Notes under the pieces: model-generated
What the model was told of the DNA's origin: nothing
What the model saw: only the letters and a program-made list of their open reading frames with translations
Database searches by the model: none
Shown here: piece after piece, positions 7,915-16,235 of the stretch
Layout of the letters: each line of letters starts with the position of its first letter
Numbering within the stretch: the first letter of the stretch is position 1
Assembly (NCBI GenBank): GCA_019752375.1
Contig: JAIEMG010000157.1
Location: forward strand, 1-42,998
DNA from: Gemmataceae bacterium
GTDB taxonomy: Bacteria; Planctomycetota; Planctomycetia; Gemmatales; Gemmataceae
DNA length: 42,998 nucleotides
Direction: 5' to 3'
Made by a program: the position numbers and the translations under genes

Positions 7915-8220
7915 ATGATGTCCCGCATTTCGTTCCTGGCGGCTGTGGCCGTGGCGCTGGTCGTCCTGGCCGGGCTGCCGCTGCTGGCCGCCGACGGCAA
8001 GGTCCACGAGGCGACAGTCGTCAAGGCCGGCGACGGCAAGATCACCCTGACCTTGAAGGGCGATGAAAAGAAACACACGCACGACGTCGCCAAGGACGCC
8101 AAGATCACCCTGGACGACAAAGCGTCCAAGCTCGATGAGCTGAAGGAAGGCTTTCCTGCCAAGGTGACGATGGACGACAAGTTTGTCGTCACGAAGATCG
8201 ATGCCAAGTCGAAAAAGTAA
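7915..8220 (+). CDS. Small secreted protein of unknown function
   Basis: This encodes 101 residues. A clear signal peptide (residues 1-26, hydrophobic then L-L-A-A-D) precedes about 75 residues rich in Lys, Asp and Thr with alternating hydrophobic positions (T-V-V-K-A-G-D-G-K-I-T-L-T-L-K-G-D). This suggests a small beta-barrel or OB-like periplasmic domain. A K-K-H-T-H-D motif could bind metal. ATG 7915 follows GAGGAGA at good spacing. A strong terminator hairpin follows. The function is not recognised; similar short secreted proteins are common in planctomycetes. Confidence 0.75.
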   Translation: MMSRISFLAAVAVALVVLAGLPLLAADGKVHEATVVKAGDGKITLTLKGDEKKHTHDVAKDAKITLDDKASKLDELKEGFPAKVTMDDKFVVTKIDAKSKK

Positions 8221-8234
8221 AGTACCACGCGTAG

Positions 8235-8277
8235 GATGCCGGGCCGTGAGGTCGCCCATGGCCCGGCATCTGTAGTT
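8235..8277 (+). terminator. Terminator-like hairpin
   Basis: GATGCCGGGCC (8235-8245) and GGCCCGGCATC (8260-8270) form a perfect 11-bp stem with a 14-base loop, followed by TGTAGTTT. It starts 14 bases after the stop codon at 8220. Confidence 0.7.
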
Positions 8278-8362
8278 TCCGCGGAGAGGTGATCGGCATG
8301 CCGCAGACTGCCGGACGCGATACGGTGCACAAGAAACTGATTGTCCTGGAAGGCGGTTGCAC

Positions 8363-8430
8363 GTGGCTCAACCCTTATACGACGACATGCTCGACCGACT
8401 TCAGCGCGGCGCTTTCGCTTACTTCGTGAA
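8363..8430 (+). pseudogene. 5' remnant of a GH144-like gene copy
   Basis: From GTG 8363 the reading frame gives V-A-Q-P-L-Y-D-D-M-L and then A-F-A-Y-F-V-N. This matches the start of the gene at 11374 (M-S-Q-P-L-Y-D-E-M-L, then A-F-A-Y-F-A-N). DNA similarity continues upstream to about 8306 (matching about 11316), so the upstream region was duplicated too. The similarity stops abruptly near 8430, where a different gene tail begins. The frame then runs into a stop within 20 codons. This is a dead fragment, not a gene. Confidence 0.8.
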
Positions 8431-8514
8431 CACATTCAGGAAGAAGAGGAGGTCTTGTACCCAGCGGTCCTCCTGATCGGCGACTACGTGAAACGGCGGC
8501 TCGACAAGCAGTAA
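8431..8514 (+). pseudogene. 3' remnant of a hemerythrin-like (HHE) gene
   Basis: Starting at CAC 8431 the frame reads H-I-Q-E-E-E-E-V-L-Y-P-A and ends K-R-R-L-D-K-Q before TAA 8512-8514. H-x2-E-E-E-x2-L-Y-P is typical of the last iron-binding helix of HHE/hemerythrin proteins. No start codon or upstream part of that gene is present in frame. It is fused directly to the GH144-like fragment in a different frame, so this is the scar of a deletion or recombination. Confidence 0.65.
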
Positions 8515-8639
8515 CGTCTCCCCGCTTTTCGTCTCGTTCGCGGTCCCCCGAGGGCGATCGCCTGGCAGAGACCCGGTCCGGCAAGATTCAGGCGCGCTGA
8601 GGAGGCACGAGTGGGGAAATTGCCTGGAGCATCGAGCGC

Positions 8640-9029
8640 ATGACTAACCCGATCGGCGTCCTTTTCTCCTCCGTGGTGAAAGAGCATTCACAGCACGTGA
8701 TCCTTTTTCTGGCGGACGGCATCCAGTTGTGTGCCGCCGTCCTGATTGGGCTGGCGGCCGTGCAAGCAACCGTCCGGTCCCTGCTGATCTACGTCCGCCC
8801 CGGTTCCGTCGAGTCCGCGACCGACGAGATTCGGCTCCGGCTTGGGCGGTGGCTCGTGCTGGCCCTGGAATTTCAGGTGGCCGCAGACATCTTGCGGACC
8901 GCCGTCGCCCCCAACTGGAATGAGATCGGGCAACTGGCAGCCATCATCGTGCTGCGAACCGTGTTGAATTTCTTCCTTCAGAAAGAGATTGCGAAAGCGG
9001 CCCGGAAGGGGAGCAATCCGCCGGTTTGA
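8640..9029 (+). CDS. DUF1622 family membrane protein
   Basis: This encodes 129 residues with about three membrane helices. The signature R-L-R-L-G-R-W-L-V-L-A-L-E-F, then A-A-D-I-L-R-T, then N-E-I-G-Q-L-A and V-L-R-T-V-L-N-F-F-L is the DUF1622 pattern, at the usual length of about 120 residues. The molecular role of the family is unknown. ATG 8640 is the start; its ribosome binding site is weak (GAGCG). The gene lies 44 bases upstream of the SLOG-YHS gene in the same direction. Confidence 0.85.
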   Translation: MTNPIGVLFSSVVKEHSQHVILFLADGIQLCAAVLIGLAAVQATVRSLLIYVRPGSVESATDEIRLRLGRWLVLALEFQVAADILRTAVAPNWNEIGQLAAIIVLRTVLNFFLQKEIAKAARKGSNPPV

Positions 9030-9072
9030 CTGAGGGAGCCTGGGCCGCGCATCGAATTCCCGCGAGGTGAAT

Positions 9073-9903
9073 ATGTCCACGAAATCTGCATCGAGCCAGC
9101 ACGAGCCGACCGCGAGCGCGGCAACCGACAAGAAAACGATGGCGCTGAAGATCGGCGTGATGGGCGGGGCCACGGGGGTCATGAGCAAGGAGCACATGGA
9201 CAAGGCGCACCAACTCGGGCGGGCCATTGCCAAGAGTGGTTCCATCCTCATCACGGGGGCGTGCCCGGGCATGCCCCTGATGGCAGCCTGCGGCGCCAAG
9301 CAGGAGGGCGGAATGGTCGTTGGCATCTCACCGGGCCTGAGCCTCGACGAGCACGTCGGCAAGTACCACTCGCCCGCCGAGTTTCACGACGTGCTCATCT
9401 TCACCGGCAGCGGGCTCATGGGACGAGAGGTCGTCAACATCCGCAGCTCCGACATCGTGGTCATCGTCGGCGGGCGGAGCGGCACCCTGGGCGAGCTGGC
9501 CATCGCCTACGATGAAGGACGGCTGATCGGCGTCCTGACCGGCACCGGCGGCATCAGCGATATGGTCCGCGACATCCTGGCTGCCTGTGCCAAGGACACC
9601 GGCTCCCAGGTCGTCTATGACGCCGAGCCGGAGCGGCTGATCGAGGAATTGCTGCGCGTCTACCGCACCTCGCATGTCCGCCGGCCCTCGTGCTTCTGCC
9701 TGGACCGCCCGCCCGGCGAGGAGGGCGGCCCGAAGCCAGGCATGGAAAAAGACCCGGTCTGCGGCATGGAGGTCGTCCCCCAGTCGGCCGCGGCCGAGCG
9801 GACCGTGGCAGGCCGCCGCTACGTGTTCTGCTCCGCCGCGTGTGCGGCGCGCTTCGACGCCGACCCCTTGAAATACGCCCCGAGGTCCAAACCCGATGCC
9901 TGA
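9073..9903 (+). CDS. SLOG/LOG-like nucleotide-binding protein fused to a C-terminal YHS metal-binding domain
   Basis: This encodes 276 residues. Residues about 20-205 form a Rossmann-like SLOG domain of the TIGR00725/lysine-decarboxylase-like group: G-V-M-G-G-A-T-G near the start, L-I-T-G-A-C-P-G-M-P in the middle, and V-G-G-R-S-G-T-L-G-E, a variant of the G-G-x-G-T-x-x-E motif. The last about 45 residues are a YHS domain (D-P-V-C-G-M-E-V, then Y-V-F-C-S-A-A-C-A-A-R-F), which binds copper or another soft metal in transport-related proteins. The fusion suggests a metal-responsive nucleotide enzyme or sensor; that is inference. ATG 9073 has GAGG six bases upstream. The end overlaps the next gene by eight bases. 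Confidence 0.85.
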   Translation: MSTKSASSQHEPTASAATDKKTMALKIGVMGGATGVMSKEHMDKAHQLGRAIAKSGSILITGACPGMPLMAACGAKQEGGMVVGISPGLSLDEHVGKYHSPAEFHDVLIFTGSGLMGREVVNIRSSDIVVIVGGRSGTLGELAIAYDEGRLIGVLTGTGGISDMVRDILAACAKDTGSQVVYDAEPERLIEELLRVYRTSHVRRPSCFCLDRPPGEEGGPKPGMEKDPVCGMEVVPQSAAAERTVAGRRYVFCSAACAARFDADPLKYAPRSKPDA

Positions 9904-11311
9904 TACACCCATGTTGCAATTCCTCGGTGCCGCGGGCACCGTCACGGGATCGAAGTACCTGGTCAGCGCTAGCGGCCGACAGATCCTGCTCGACTGCGGC
10001 CTGTTTCAAGGCCCGAAAGACCTGCGGCAGCGGAACTGGAGCAAGCCTGCCTTTGAGCCGGGCCGCGTTGATGCGGTCGTGCTGAGCCACGCGCACATCG
10101 ACCACTCGGGCTACCTGCCGCTGCTGGCTCGGCACGGCTTCCGAGGGCCGATCTTTTGCACGCCGGGCACCGCCGACTTGTTGGGTGTCTTGCTCCCTGA
10201 CGCGGCGCATCTGCAAGAGGAGGAAGCGGCCACCGCCAACCGCTACGGCTACTCGAAGCACAGGCCCGCCCTGCCCCTATTCACGGCGCAGGACGCGCAA
10301 GCCGCGCTGCGCCTGATCGAGCCACGCCCCTATGGGGAGCGCTTCGCCGTCACCACGGGCATGGCCTCCGTACTGCGGCGGGCCGGTCACATCCTCGGCT
10401 CGGCCTCAGTCGAACTCCAACTCGGCGAGGCCGACCCGTTCCGCCTGGTGTCTTCCGGCGACCTGGGCCGCTGGGACCGGCCCATCCTCCGCAACCCGGA
10501 CTTCGTGCCCGAGGCGGACATCCTGCTCGTGGAGTCCACCTACGGCGGCCGCACTCATCCTCCCGATCCGATGGAGGCACTGGCGCGCGTCGTCCAGGAA
10601 GCGGCGCGGCGCGGCGGCGCCTTGCTGGTTCCGGCCTTCGCGGTAGGCCGGACGCAGGAGCTGGTCTGGATGCTCCGCCAGCTGGAGGAGGCGAACCGCA
10701 TTCCCTCCCTGCCCGTATATATCGATAGCCCGATGGCGATCAACGTGTCGGACATCTACTGCCGCCATCCTGAAGACCATGCCCTCGACATGAAGCTGCT
10801 CATGGACGAGAAGCGCTGCCCCCTGTGCTGCAAGCAGTACCATCTGGCCCGCACGCCACAAGAATCGAAGGCATTGAATCACCGCGCCGGCGCGCTGGTC
10901 ATCATCTCGGCGAGCGGCATGGCCACGGGGGGCCGTATCCTCCACCACCTGAAGCTGCGGCTGCCCGACCCGCGCACCACCGTGCTGCTGGTCGGCTTCC
11001 AAGCCATCGGCACGCGCGGGCGGGCGCTCCAGGAGGGCGCACCCTCGGTCCGCATCCACGGGCAGGACGTTCCGGTGCGTGCCCAGGTGGAGACGCTCGA
11101 GGGGCTCTCCGCGCATGCCGACCGCGAGGAGATCCTGCGCTGGCTGTCCGGGTTCCGACGGCCGCCCGCACAGACCTACATCGTCCACGGCGAGCCCCAA
11201 CCGGCGCAGAGCCTGGCCGAAACGTTGCAAACAGGCCTGGGCTGGAAGGCCCGAGTCGCCCGTGACGGAGAAACGGTGCCCTTGACGCGGGGTGAGGGAG
11301 AGGGCGCGTAG
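9896..11311 (+). CDS. Metallo-beta-lactamase/beta-CASP RNA-processing nuclease
   Basis: This encodes 471 residues, the normal length for the family. The metallo-beta-lactamase core shows S-H-A-H-I-D-H-S-G (H65, H67, D69, H70), a further His at 165 (R-A-G-H-I-L-G-S-A) and D189 (S-S-G-D-L-G). The beta-CASP part carries E-S-T-Y-G-G, then I-I-S-A-S-G-M-A-T-G-G and G-L-S-A-H-A-D. These are the zinc ligands and signature motifs of CPSF73-like bacterial RNA exo/endonucleases. It probably acts on RNA in the cytoplasm. It overlaps the SLOG-YHS gene by eight bases, so the two are cotranscribed. Nothing in the sequence ties it to metal resistance. Confidence 0.92.
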   Translation: MPDTPMLQFLGAAGTVTGSKYLVSASGRQILLDCGLFQGPKDLRQRNWSKPAFEPGRVDAVVLSHAHIDHSGYLPLLARHGFRGPIFCTPGTADLLGVLLPDAAHLQEEEAATANRYGYSKHRPALPLFTAQDAQAALRLIEPRPYGERFAVTTGMASVLRRAGHILGSASVELQLGEADPFRLVSSGDLGRWDRPILRNPDFVPEADILLVESTYGGRTHPPDPMEALARVVQEAARRGGALLVPAFAVGRTQELVWMLRQLEEANRIPSLPVYIDSPMAINVSDIYCRHPEDHALDMKLLMDEKRCPLCCKQYHLARTPQESKALNHRAGALVIISASGMATGGRILHHLKLRLPDPRTTVLLVGFQAIGTRGRALQEGAPSVRIHGQDVPVRAQVETLEGLSAHADREEILRWLSGFRRPPAQTYIVHGEPQPAQSLAETLQTGLGWKARVARDGETVPLTRGEGEGA

Positions 11312-11373
11312 TTCGGACTGCCGGGACCCTTAAGCTGTGCATAGGAAGCAGGTAGTCTTGCAGGCGGCTACTC

Positions 11374-12684
11374 ATGAGTCAACCTTTATACGACGAAATG
11401 CTGAGCGGGCTTCAGCGGGAGGCTTTCGCTTACTTCGCGAACGAGGCGAACCCCGCCAATGGTTTGGTGAAAGATTGCACGCGCCCCGGCTTCCCCTCCA
11501 GCATTGCCGCCGTCGGGATGGCGTTGGCAGCCTACCCCGTCGGCGTCGAGCGGGGATTGCTGACGCGTGCCGAGGCGCTGGCGCGGGCACTGACGACCTT
11601 GCGCTTCTTCTGGAATTGCCCCCAAGGGCCCGAGCCGGACGCCACCGGCTATAAGGGGTTCTACTATCACTTCCTTGACATGGACTCGGGGCGGCGCGCC
11701 GGGGACTGTGAACTATCCACCATTGACACAGCGCTTCTGCTCGCGGGAGCGCTGACCGCCGCCTTGTACTTCGATGGAGACGTGGCTGAGGAGCGCGAGA
11801 TGCGCGAACTGGCGGATGCGCTCTACCGCCGCACCGACTGGCAGTGGGCCCAGAACGGGGAGGCCACGCTCACGCACGGGTGGAAGCCGGAGGGGGGGTT
11901 CCTGCCCTATCGGTGGCGAGGCTACGACGAGGCCACGATTCTCTATCTCCTCGGCCTTGGCTCGCCGACGCACCCTCTGCCCGTGGAGAGTTACTGGGCA
12001 TACACCTCCACCTACAGCTGGAAGACCATCTACGGTTACGAGTTGGTGTACGCCGGCCCGCTCTTCATCCACCAGTACTCGCATGTCTGGGTCGATTTCC
12101 GCGGTCTCCAGGACGATTTCATGCGGGCCCGCGGTGTCGACTACTTCGAGAACAGCCGCCGGGCGACCTACGTACATCAGCAATACGCGATCCGGAACCC
12201 CCTCCAGTTCAGCCACCACTGCGATTGCTGCTGGGGGCTGACGGCGAGCGACGGTCCCGGACCGGCCACGCACCGTATCGAAGGCATCGAACGCCGCTTT
12301 TACGATTACCTCGCGCGCGGCGCCCCGTTCGGGCCGGACGACGGCACCATTGCGCCGTGGGCGGCGGTCGCCTCGCTGCCGTTCGCCCCGGAGATCGTAC
12401 TGCCGACGATCCAGCACATGATCCACCTCGGTGTCGGGCCGACCCACTGCCGCTATGGTCTGGCGGCCAGCTTCAACCCAACGTTCCCGGCCCCGGCTGG
12501 CGCGCCCGGCTGGACGTCGTCATGGAATTACGCGCTTAACCAAGGGCCGCTCGTCCTGATGGTCGAGAACTACCGCTCGGGACTCATCTGGAGCTTGATG
12601 CGCCGTTGTCCCTATCTGGTCGCGGGGCTGCGCCGGGCCAACTTTTTCGGCGGTTGGCTCGGGGCCGGTCGCGGTGAAGGGTAG
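11374..12684 (+). CDS. Glucoamylase-like protein, GH144-type
   Basis: This encodes 436 residues. No signal peptide is seen. The early motif A-F-A-Y-F and the stretch G-L-V-K-D-C are followed by S-I-A-A-V-G, Y-H-F-L-D, E-L-S-T-I-D-T-A-L-L-L-A-G and W-A-Y-T-S. The segments F-I-H-Q-Y-S-H-x-W-V-D-F and Y-A-I-R-N-P come next, with W-G-L-T-A-S-D-G-P-G later. These are the hallmarks of the glycoamylase-like domain (PF10091), which includes the GH144 endo-beta-1,2-glucanases. It should be an alpha/alpha-toroid glycoside hydrolase; the substrate is uncertain. A partial copy of its 5' end lies at 8306-8430. ATG 11374 is 62 bases after the nuclease gene. Confidence 0.85.
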   Translation: MSQPLYDEMLSGLQREAFAYFANEANPANGLVKDCTRPGFPSSIAAVGMALAAYPVGVERGLLTRAEALARALTTLRFFWNCPQGPEPDATGYKGFYYHFLDMDSGRRAGDCELSTIDTALLLAGALTAALYFDGDVAEEREMRELADALYRRTDWQWAQNGEATLTHGWKPEGGFLPYRWRGYDEATILYLLGLGSPTHPLPVESYWAYTSTYSWKTIYGYELVYAGPLFIHQYSHVWVDFRGLQDDFMRARGVDYFENSRRATYVHQQYAIRNPLQFSHHCDCCWGLTASDGPGPATHRIEGIERRFYDYLARGAPFGPDDGTIAPWAAVASLPFAPEIVLPTIQHMIHLGVGPTHCRYGLAASFNPTFPAPAGAPGWTSSWNYALNQGPLVLMVENYRSGLIWSLMRRCPYLVAGLRRANFFGGWLGAGRGEG

Positions 12685-12929
12685 TGCCTCGGCGCGGGGT
12701 GGAGTCATGGCAATTCTTGTCGAGCGCCAATGGCGCTTGGCTTTTGGCGCGTATACTGTAGGAGGTCATGTCTTTCTCCGTTGCGACGCGTCGATTTATG
12801 ATCGAGCGGTCCTCTGCCTAGAGTGCGCGAACCCCTTTGACAACAAGGCGGAACTGCTGAGATAGCGATTTACAAACCCGAAAAACCGCAGTCAGTGCGT
12901 AGAACCCAACTCTTTTTGAGGAGACGACC

Positions 12930-14528
12930 ATGAGTTCCGACACGACCCGCAGGGATTTTCTGACCGGCACCATCGTCACGGCAGGCATTCTGGCCACCGG
13001 GGACGGTCAGCAGCTGCTGGCCCAGGACAAGAAAGACGCGGCCCAGCCCAAGCACGACCAACACACCACGGCAACCGTTGTCGTGGGCAGCGCCAAGGAT
13101 CGCGGCAAGCTCGTGGCTGGTTTTCGGAAGTCCGGCCTGGAGCCCGTCCCCGTCGAAGTGCCGGACGGTCCTCCGAAGCTCGCCTGGAAAATGGTCGACG
13201 GCGTCAAGGAGTTTCACCTGACTGCCGAGCACCTCAAGCGCGAGGTCTTGCCTGACGTTTGGATCGATGTGTGGGGTTATAACGGCAGCATGCCCGGACC
13301 CATGATCGAAGCCGTTGAGGGAGACAAGGTCCGCGTCATCGTGCACAACAAGCTGCCGGAGCCGACCATCATGCACTGGCACGGCATCGACGTCCCCAAC
13401 CTTATGGATGGCGTGGAGGGCCTGATCCAGGACCCGATCCCGCCGGGAGGCACTTATGCTTACGAGTTCACCCTCACGCAGAACGGGACGTTCTTTTACC
13501 ATACGCACGTGGCCATGCAGCAAGGCATGGGGATGGTGGGCCTCTTCATCATTCATCCGAAGGTAGCCCACGACCCGCCGGTGGACCGCGACATCGCCCT
13601 CATCATTCAGGAATGGGCCATCTTGCCGGGTTCCACGATCCATAACACCATGTCGATGGAGTTCAATCTCTTCACGCTCAATGGCCGGGCGGCCCCCTAC
13701 ATCACGCCCCTGGTCATCAAGCAAGGCGAGCGGGTGCGCATCCGCCTGGTCAATTTTAGCGCCATCGACCACCACCCGATGCACTTGCACGGGATGCAGT
13801 TCTGGATCACCGGGACCGAAGCGGGCCGCATTCCGGACACGGCCTGGATCCCCAGTAACAACGTCCTGGTGGCGGTCGCGCAGGCCCGCGACATCGAGTT
13901 CATTGCCAACAACCCAGGCGACTGGGTGTTTCACTGCCACATGTTCCACCACATGATGAACTTCATGTCCTCCATGGTGGGCCGGATGGGTGGCCATACG
14001 ATGAAAGGCATGCCGACGGGCGGCAGCATGGCCACGGGCATGGGTATGATTACGCGCGGCCCGGCATTGTCTCCCGACTTCGGCGCCAACCTGGGGCGCG
14101 GCACGGGGGAGCAAACGGGCCCCGACCGGGCAGTGGGCAATGGCCCTCAAATGGGCCAAATGAAAATGGGTCCCAAGACGGGCGACAAGATGAAGATGGA
14201 TCCCAAGATGAAAATGGGCAACGGCAAAGACCCCCACGCCGGCCACGGCGGAGTTCCCACGACCGTGCCGGGCTTCCCGCAGAGCATGGCCGGGATGGAA
14301 ATGTATTCCGAGAAAGAGATCGAGAAGCTCAACAGCAGGTGGCAAACCCGCGGCATGCGCAAGGGCTGGTTCGAGGGGGTCGAGGGTCTGATGACCGTGG
14401 TTCGCGTGCTGCCACCGGAGTTGTATGACAAGGTGGTTTCCGGGAAGGGAGAAGTGCCGCCCGGGGCCAGCGTTCCGGGCTTTGTGCCTAACAAAGGGCC
14501 GCATGATATGCAAAAAATGAAAAAATAG
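12930..14528 (+). CDS. Tat-exported multicopper oxidase with Met-rich C-terminus (CopA-like)
   Basis: This encodes 532 residues. The leader T-T-R-R-D-F-L-T-G (5-13) plus a hydrophobic stretch is a twin-arginine signal, so it is exported folded. All four copper clusters are present: H-W-H (149-151), H-T-H (191-193), H-P-M-H-L-H (282-287) and H-C-H with H341 and M346, giving a complete type 1/2/3 set. From about 346 to 430 the chain is rich in Met, Gly and Lys (M-G-Q-M-K-M-G, K-M-K-M), as in CopA/PcoA and CueO inserts that bind Cu(I). The likely role is oxidation of periplasmic Cu(I) to the less toxic Cu(II). ATG 12930 follows GAGGAGA. A strong hairpin terminator follows. Confidence 0.93.
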   Translation: MSSDTTRRDFLTGTIVTAGILATGDGQQLLAQDKKDAAQPKHDQHTTATVVVGSAKDRGKLVAGFRKSGLEPVPVEVPDGPPKLAWKMVDGVKEFHLTAEHLKREVLPDVWIDVWGYNGSMPGPMIEAVEGDKVRVIVHNKLPEPTIMHWHGIDVPNLMDGVEGLIQDPIPPGGTYAYEFTLTQNGTFFYHTHVAMQQGMGMVGLFIIHPKVAHDPPVDRDIALIIQEWAILPGSTIHNTMSMEFNLFTLNGRAAPYITPLVIKQGERVRIRLVNFSAIDHHPMHLHGMQFWITGTEAGRIPDTAWIPSNNVLVAVAQARDIEFIANNPGDWVFHCHMFHHMMNFMSSMVGRMGGHTMKGMPTGGSMATGMGMITRGPALSPDFGANLGRGTGEQTGPDRAVGNGPQMGQMKMGPKTGDKMKMDPKMKMGNGKDPHAGHGGVPTTVPGFPQSMAGMEMYSEKEIEKLNSRWQTRGMRKGWFEGVEGLMTVVRVLPPELYDKVVSGKGEVPPGASVPGFVPNKGPHDMQKMKK

Positions 14529-14549
14529 ACCAGGAACGGCGTCAAGGCC

Positions 14550-14594
14550 GTCGGCCCCGGCACACGGGAGAGGTGTGCCGGGGCCGACTCTTAT
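14550..14594 (+). terminator. Strong hairpin terminator
   Basis: A perfect 16-bp stem (14550-14565 with 14573-14588, seven-base loop) is followed by TCTTAT. It lies 21 bases after the multicopper oxidase stop and between convergent genes, so it may stop transcription from both sides. Confidence 0.75.
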
Positions 14595-14624
14595 ACGGAT
14601 GCGCTCTCGTGGAGGCCAGCGAAA

Positions 14625-15995
14625 TCAGCGCGGCTTGGGCGATGCTTCGAGGTGCCCCTGAGGCGTTGGCCCGGGCGGCACGTTCAGCCCGCCCACCAGT
14701 AGCAGCCCCTTGATCTCCGTTTCCGCCCGCCGCAGGTCGAGCAGGGCGTTGGCGTAATCGTCGCTGAACTGGAAGTAGGTGCGCTGGGCGACCAGGACCT
14801 GCGGCCAGGCCGCCCGCCGCTTCTGGAAGTACTCCTGGTACAGCTCGTACGCCTTACGCGACGTGGGCAGCGACCGCTCGCGGAAGTCCTCGACCGACGC
14901 CCGGGCCGTCTCGTAGCGGCTGAAGGCGTCGGCCAGGCGGCGGCGCAGGATCAACTCTAGGCGGGCGACCTCGGCATGGGCTCGAACCAGGTCGGCCTTG
15001 GCCTGCTTGATGGTCCCCTGGTTGCGGTCAAACAGAGGCACGCGAATGGAGACCTGGGCGTTCCATTGGGGATTGGGGCCGGGATTTTCAAAGTTATAGC
15101 CAGGCCCGCCCTGCACGACGATGTTGGGGATGGGTTCGACCTTCTCGCGCTTCACCGTGATCTCATCGCGGACGACCTCGGCTTGGGCGAACTGGATCTC
15201 CGGGCTCTCTTGCAGCAGCCGGCACAGTTCCTTCTCCCACTCCAGCGGCGGGCCATCCGGCTCCAGTTGGCCGGCCAGCGGGCAAGGCGGCAGTTCCGGC
15301 GCGCCGATCATGGTCGCCAGGTGTTCCCGGCTGCGGCGGTAACGCTGCTCGACTGCCGCAAGTGCCACCCGCTCGCGGTTGGCCTCGACCCGGGCCTGGA
15401 GAAGGTCTGGCTCGTTGCCCTGGCCGACGTTGACCAATTGCTCCGTCGTCTTCACGGCGTCCTGCGCATTTTTGACCAACTCGCGGTGGTTCTCGATCAG
15501 CCGCTGGGCGGTCAGGACCTCGTAAAAGGCGATGTGGATGTCGTTGATGACCCGCAGCTGCTGGGCGGTCGCCTGGATTTCAGCGGCCAGGGCTTCTTGT
15601 TGATACTTGGCGCGGCTCAGGCGCAGCTTGCCCGCCGTGACAATCTCCTGCCGAATGAAACCGCCCTGGAACTCACCAGGGGTACTCTTACCCGCAGGCC
15701 CCGGGACACCGATCAGCTCCGCTTGGTAGCCGATCGTCGGGTTGGGGTAAAGTCCCGCCTGGAGCGCCTTGGCACGCGAGACGTCGATCTGGGCCGCCGC
15801 CTGGACCAGGGTCGGGTTGCCGCGCAGCGCCATCGCCTCCAAATCGCCCAGGGTCAGGCTGGAGGGCGCTGCTGCCGGACTGGGACTCGGAATTCCTTCC
15901 TCGCGCTCCTTGACTGGCTCGGCGGCGCCAGCGGGCCGCGCGACAACGAGCAGGCACACGAGCCAAAGGGCTCGCTTCGATTTCGAGCAAACCAT
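14625..15995 (-). CDS. TolC-family outer membrane efflux protein
   Basis: This encodes 456 residues. A signal peptide (about 1-27, ending A-G-A-A-E) precedes the paired helical repeats of the outer membrane efflux (OEP) family. Features include A-L-R-G-N-P-T-L near the start, G-N-E-P-D-L-L-Q-A-R-V-E in the middle, V-S-I-R-V-P-L-F-D-R-N-Q-G-T-I as the periplasmic hairpin and a second repeat near the end. This is the CusC/CzcC type that forms the exit duct of a tripartite pump. The matching RND pump lies about 11 kb away (27177-32928), which also has its own nearer TolC gene (38673-40115). ATG at 15995 follows AAGGATG. Confidence 0.9.
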   Translation of the reverse strand: MVCSKSKRALWLVCLLVVARPAGAAEPVKEREEGIPSPSPAAAPSSLTLGDLEAMALRGNPTLVQAAAQIDVSRAKALQAGLYPNPTIGYQAELIGVPGPAGKSTPGEFQGGFIRQEIVTAGKLRLSRAKYQQEALAAEIQATAQQLRVINDIHIAFYEVLTAQRLIENHRELVKNAQDAVKTTEQLVNVGQGNEPDLLQARVEANRERVALAAVEQRYRRSREHLATMIGAPELPPCPLAGQLEPDGPPLEWEKELCRLLQESPEIQFAQAEVVRDEITVKREKVEPIPNIVVQGGPGYNFENPGPNPQWNAQVSIRVPLFDRNQGTIKQAKADLVRAHAEVARLELILRRRLADAFSRYETARASVEDFRERSLPTSRKAYELYQEYFQKRRAAWPQVLVAQRTYFQFSDDYANALLDLRRAETEIKGLLLVGGLNVPPGPTPQGHLEASPKPR

Positions 15996-16235
15996 GTTGA
16001 AACATCCTTGCAGTTGTAAACTTTCGGTGTGCCCGCCAGCAACCGTTACGCGATGTATCGGACGCAGTCCGTGCGTGGTTGCACGCCAAGGCCTCCACTT
16101 TGGCTGGTTTCGCACCACCTGGGATACCCAAGGAAGGAATTCTGCGCAATTTGCCGCAGACGAGTGTTCCTCCCGAATGGGCCGTCCGGGCCGGTGTAAG
16201 CAGTCGTCGCGGATGCCGCCCAACCCGTGGGGCCG

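Noticed and set aside
12870-14513. Minus-strand open frame opposite the multicopper oxidase
   Set aside because: It is a His-rich antisense shadow. The plus strand has all copper motifs and a Tat signal.
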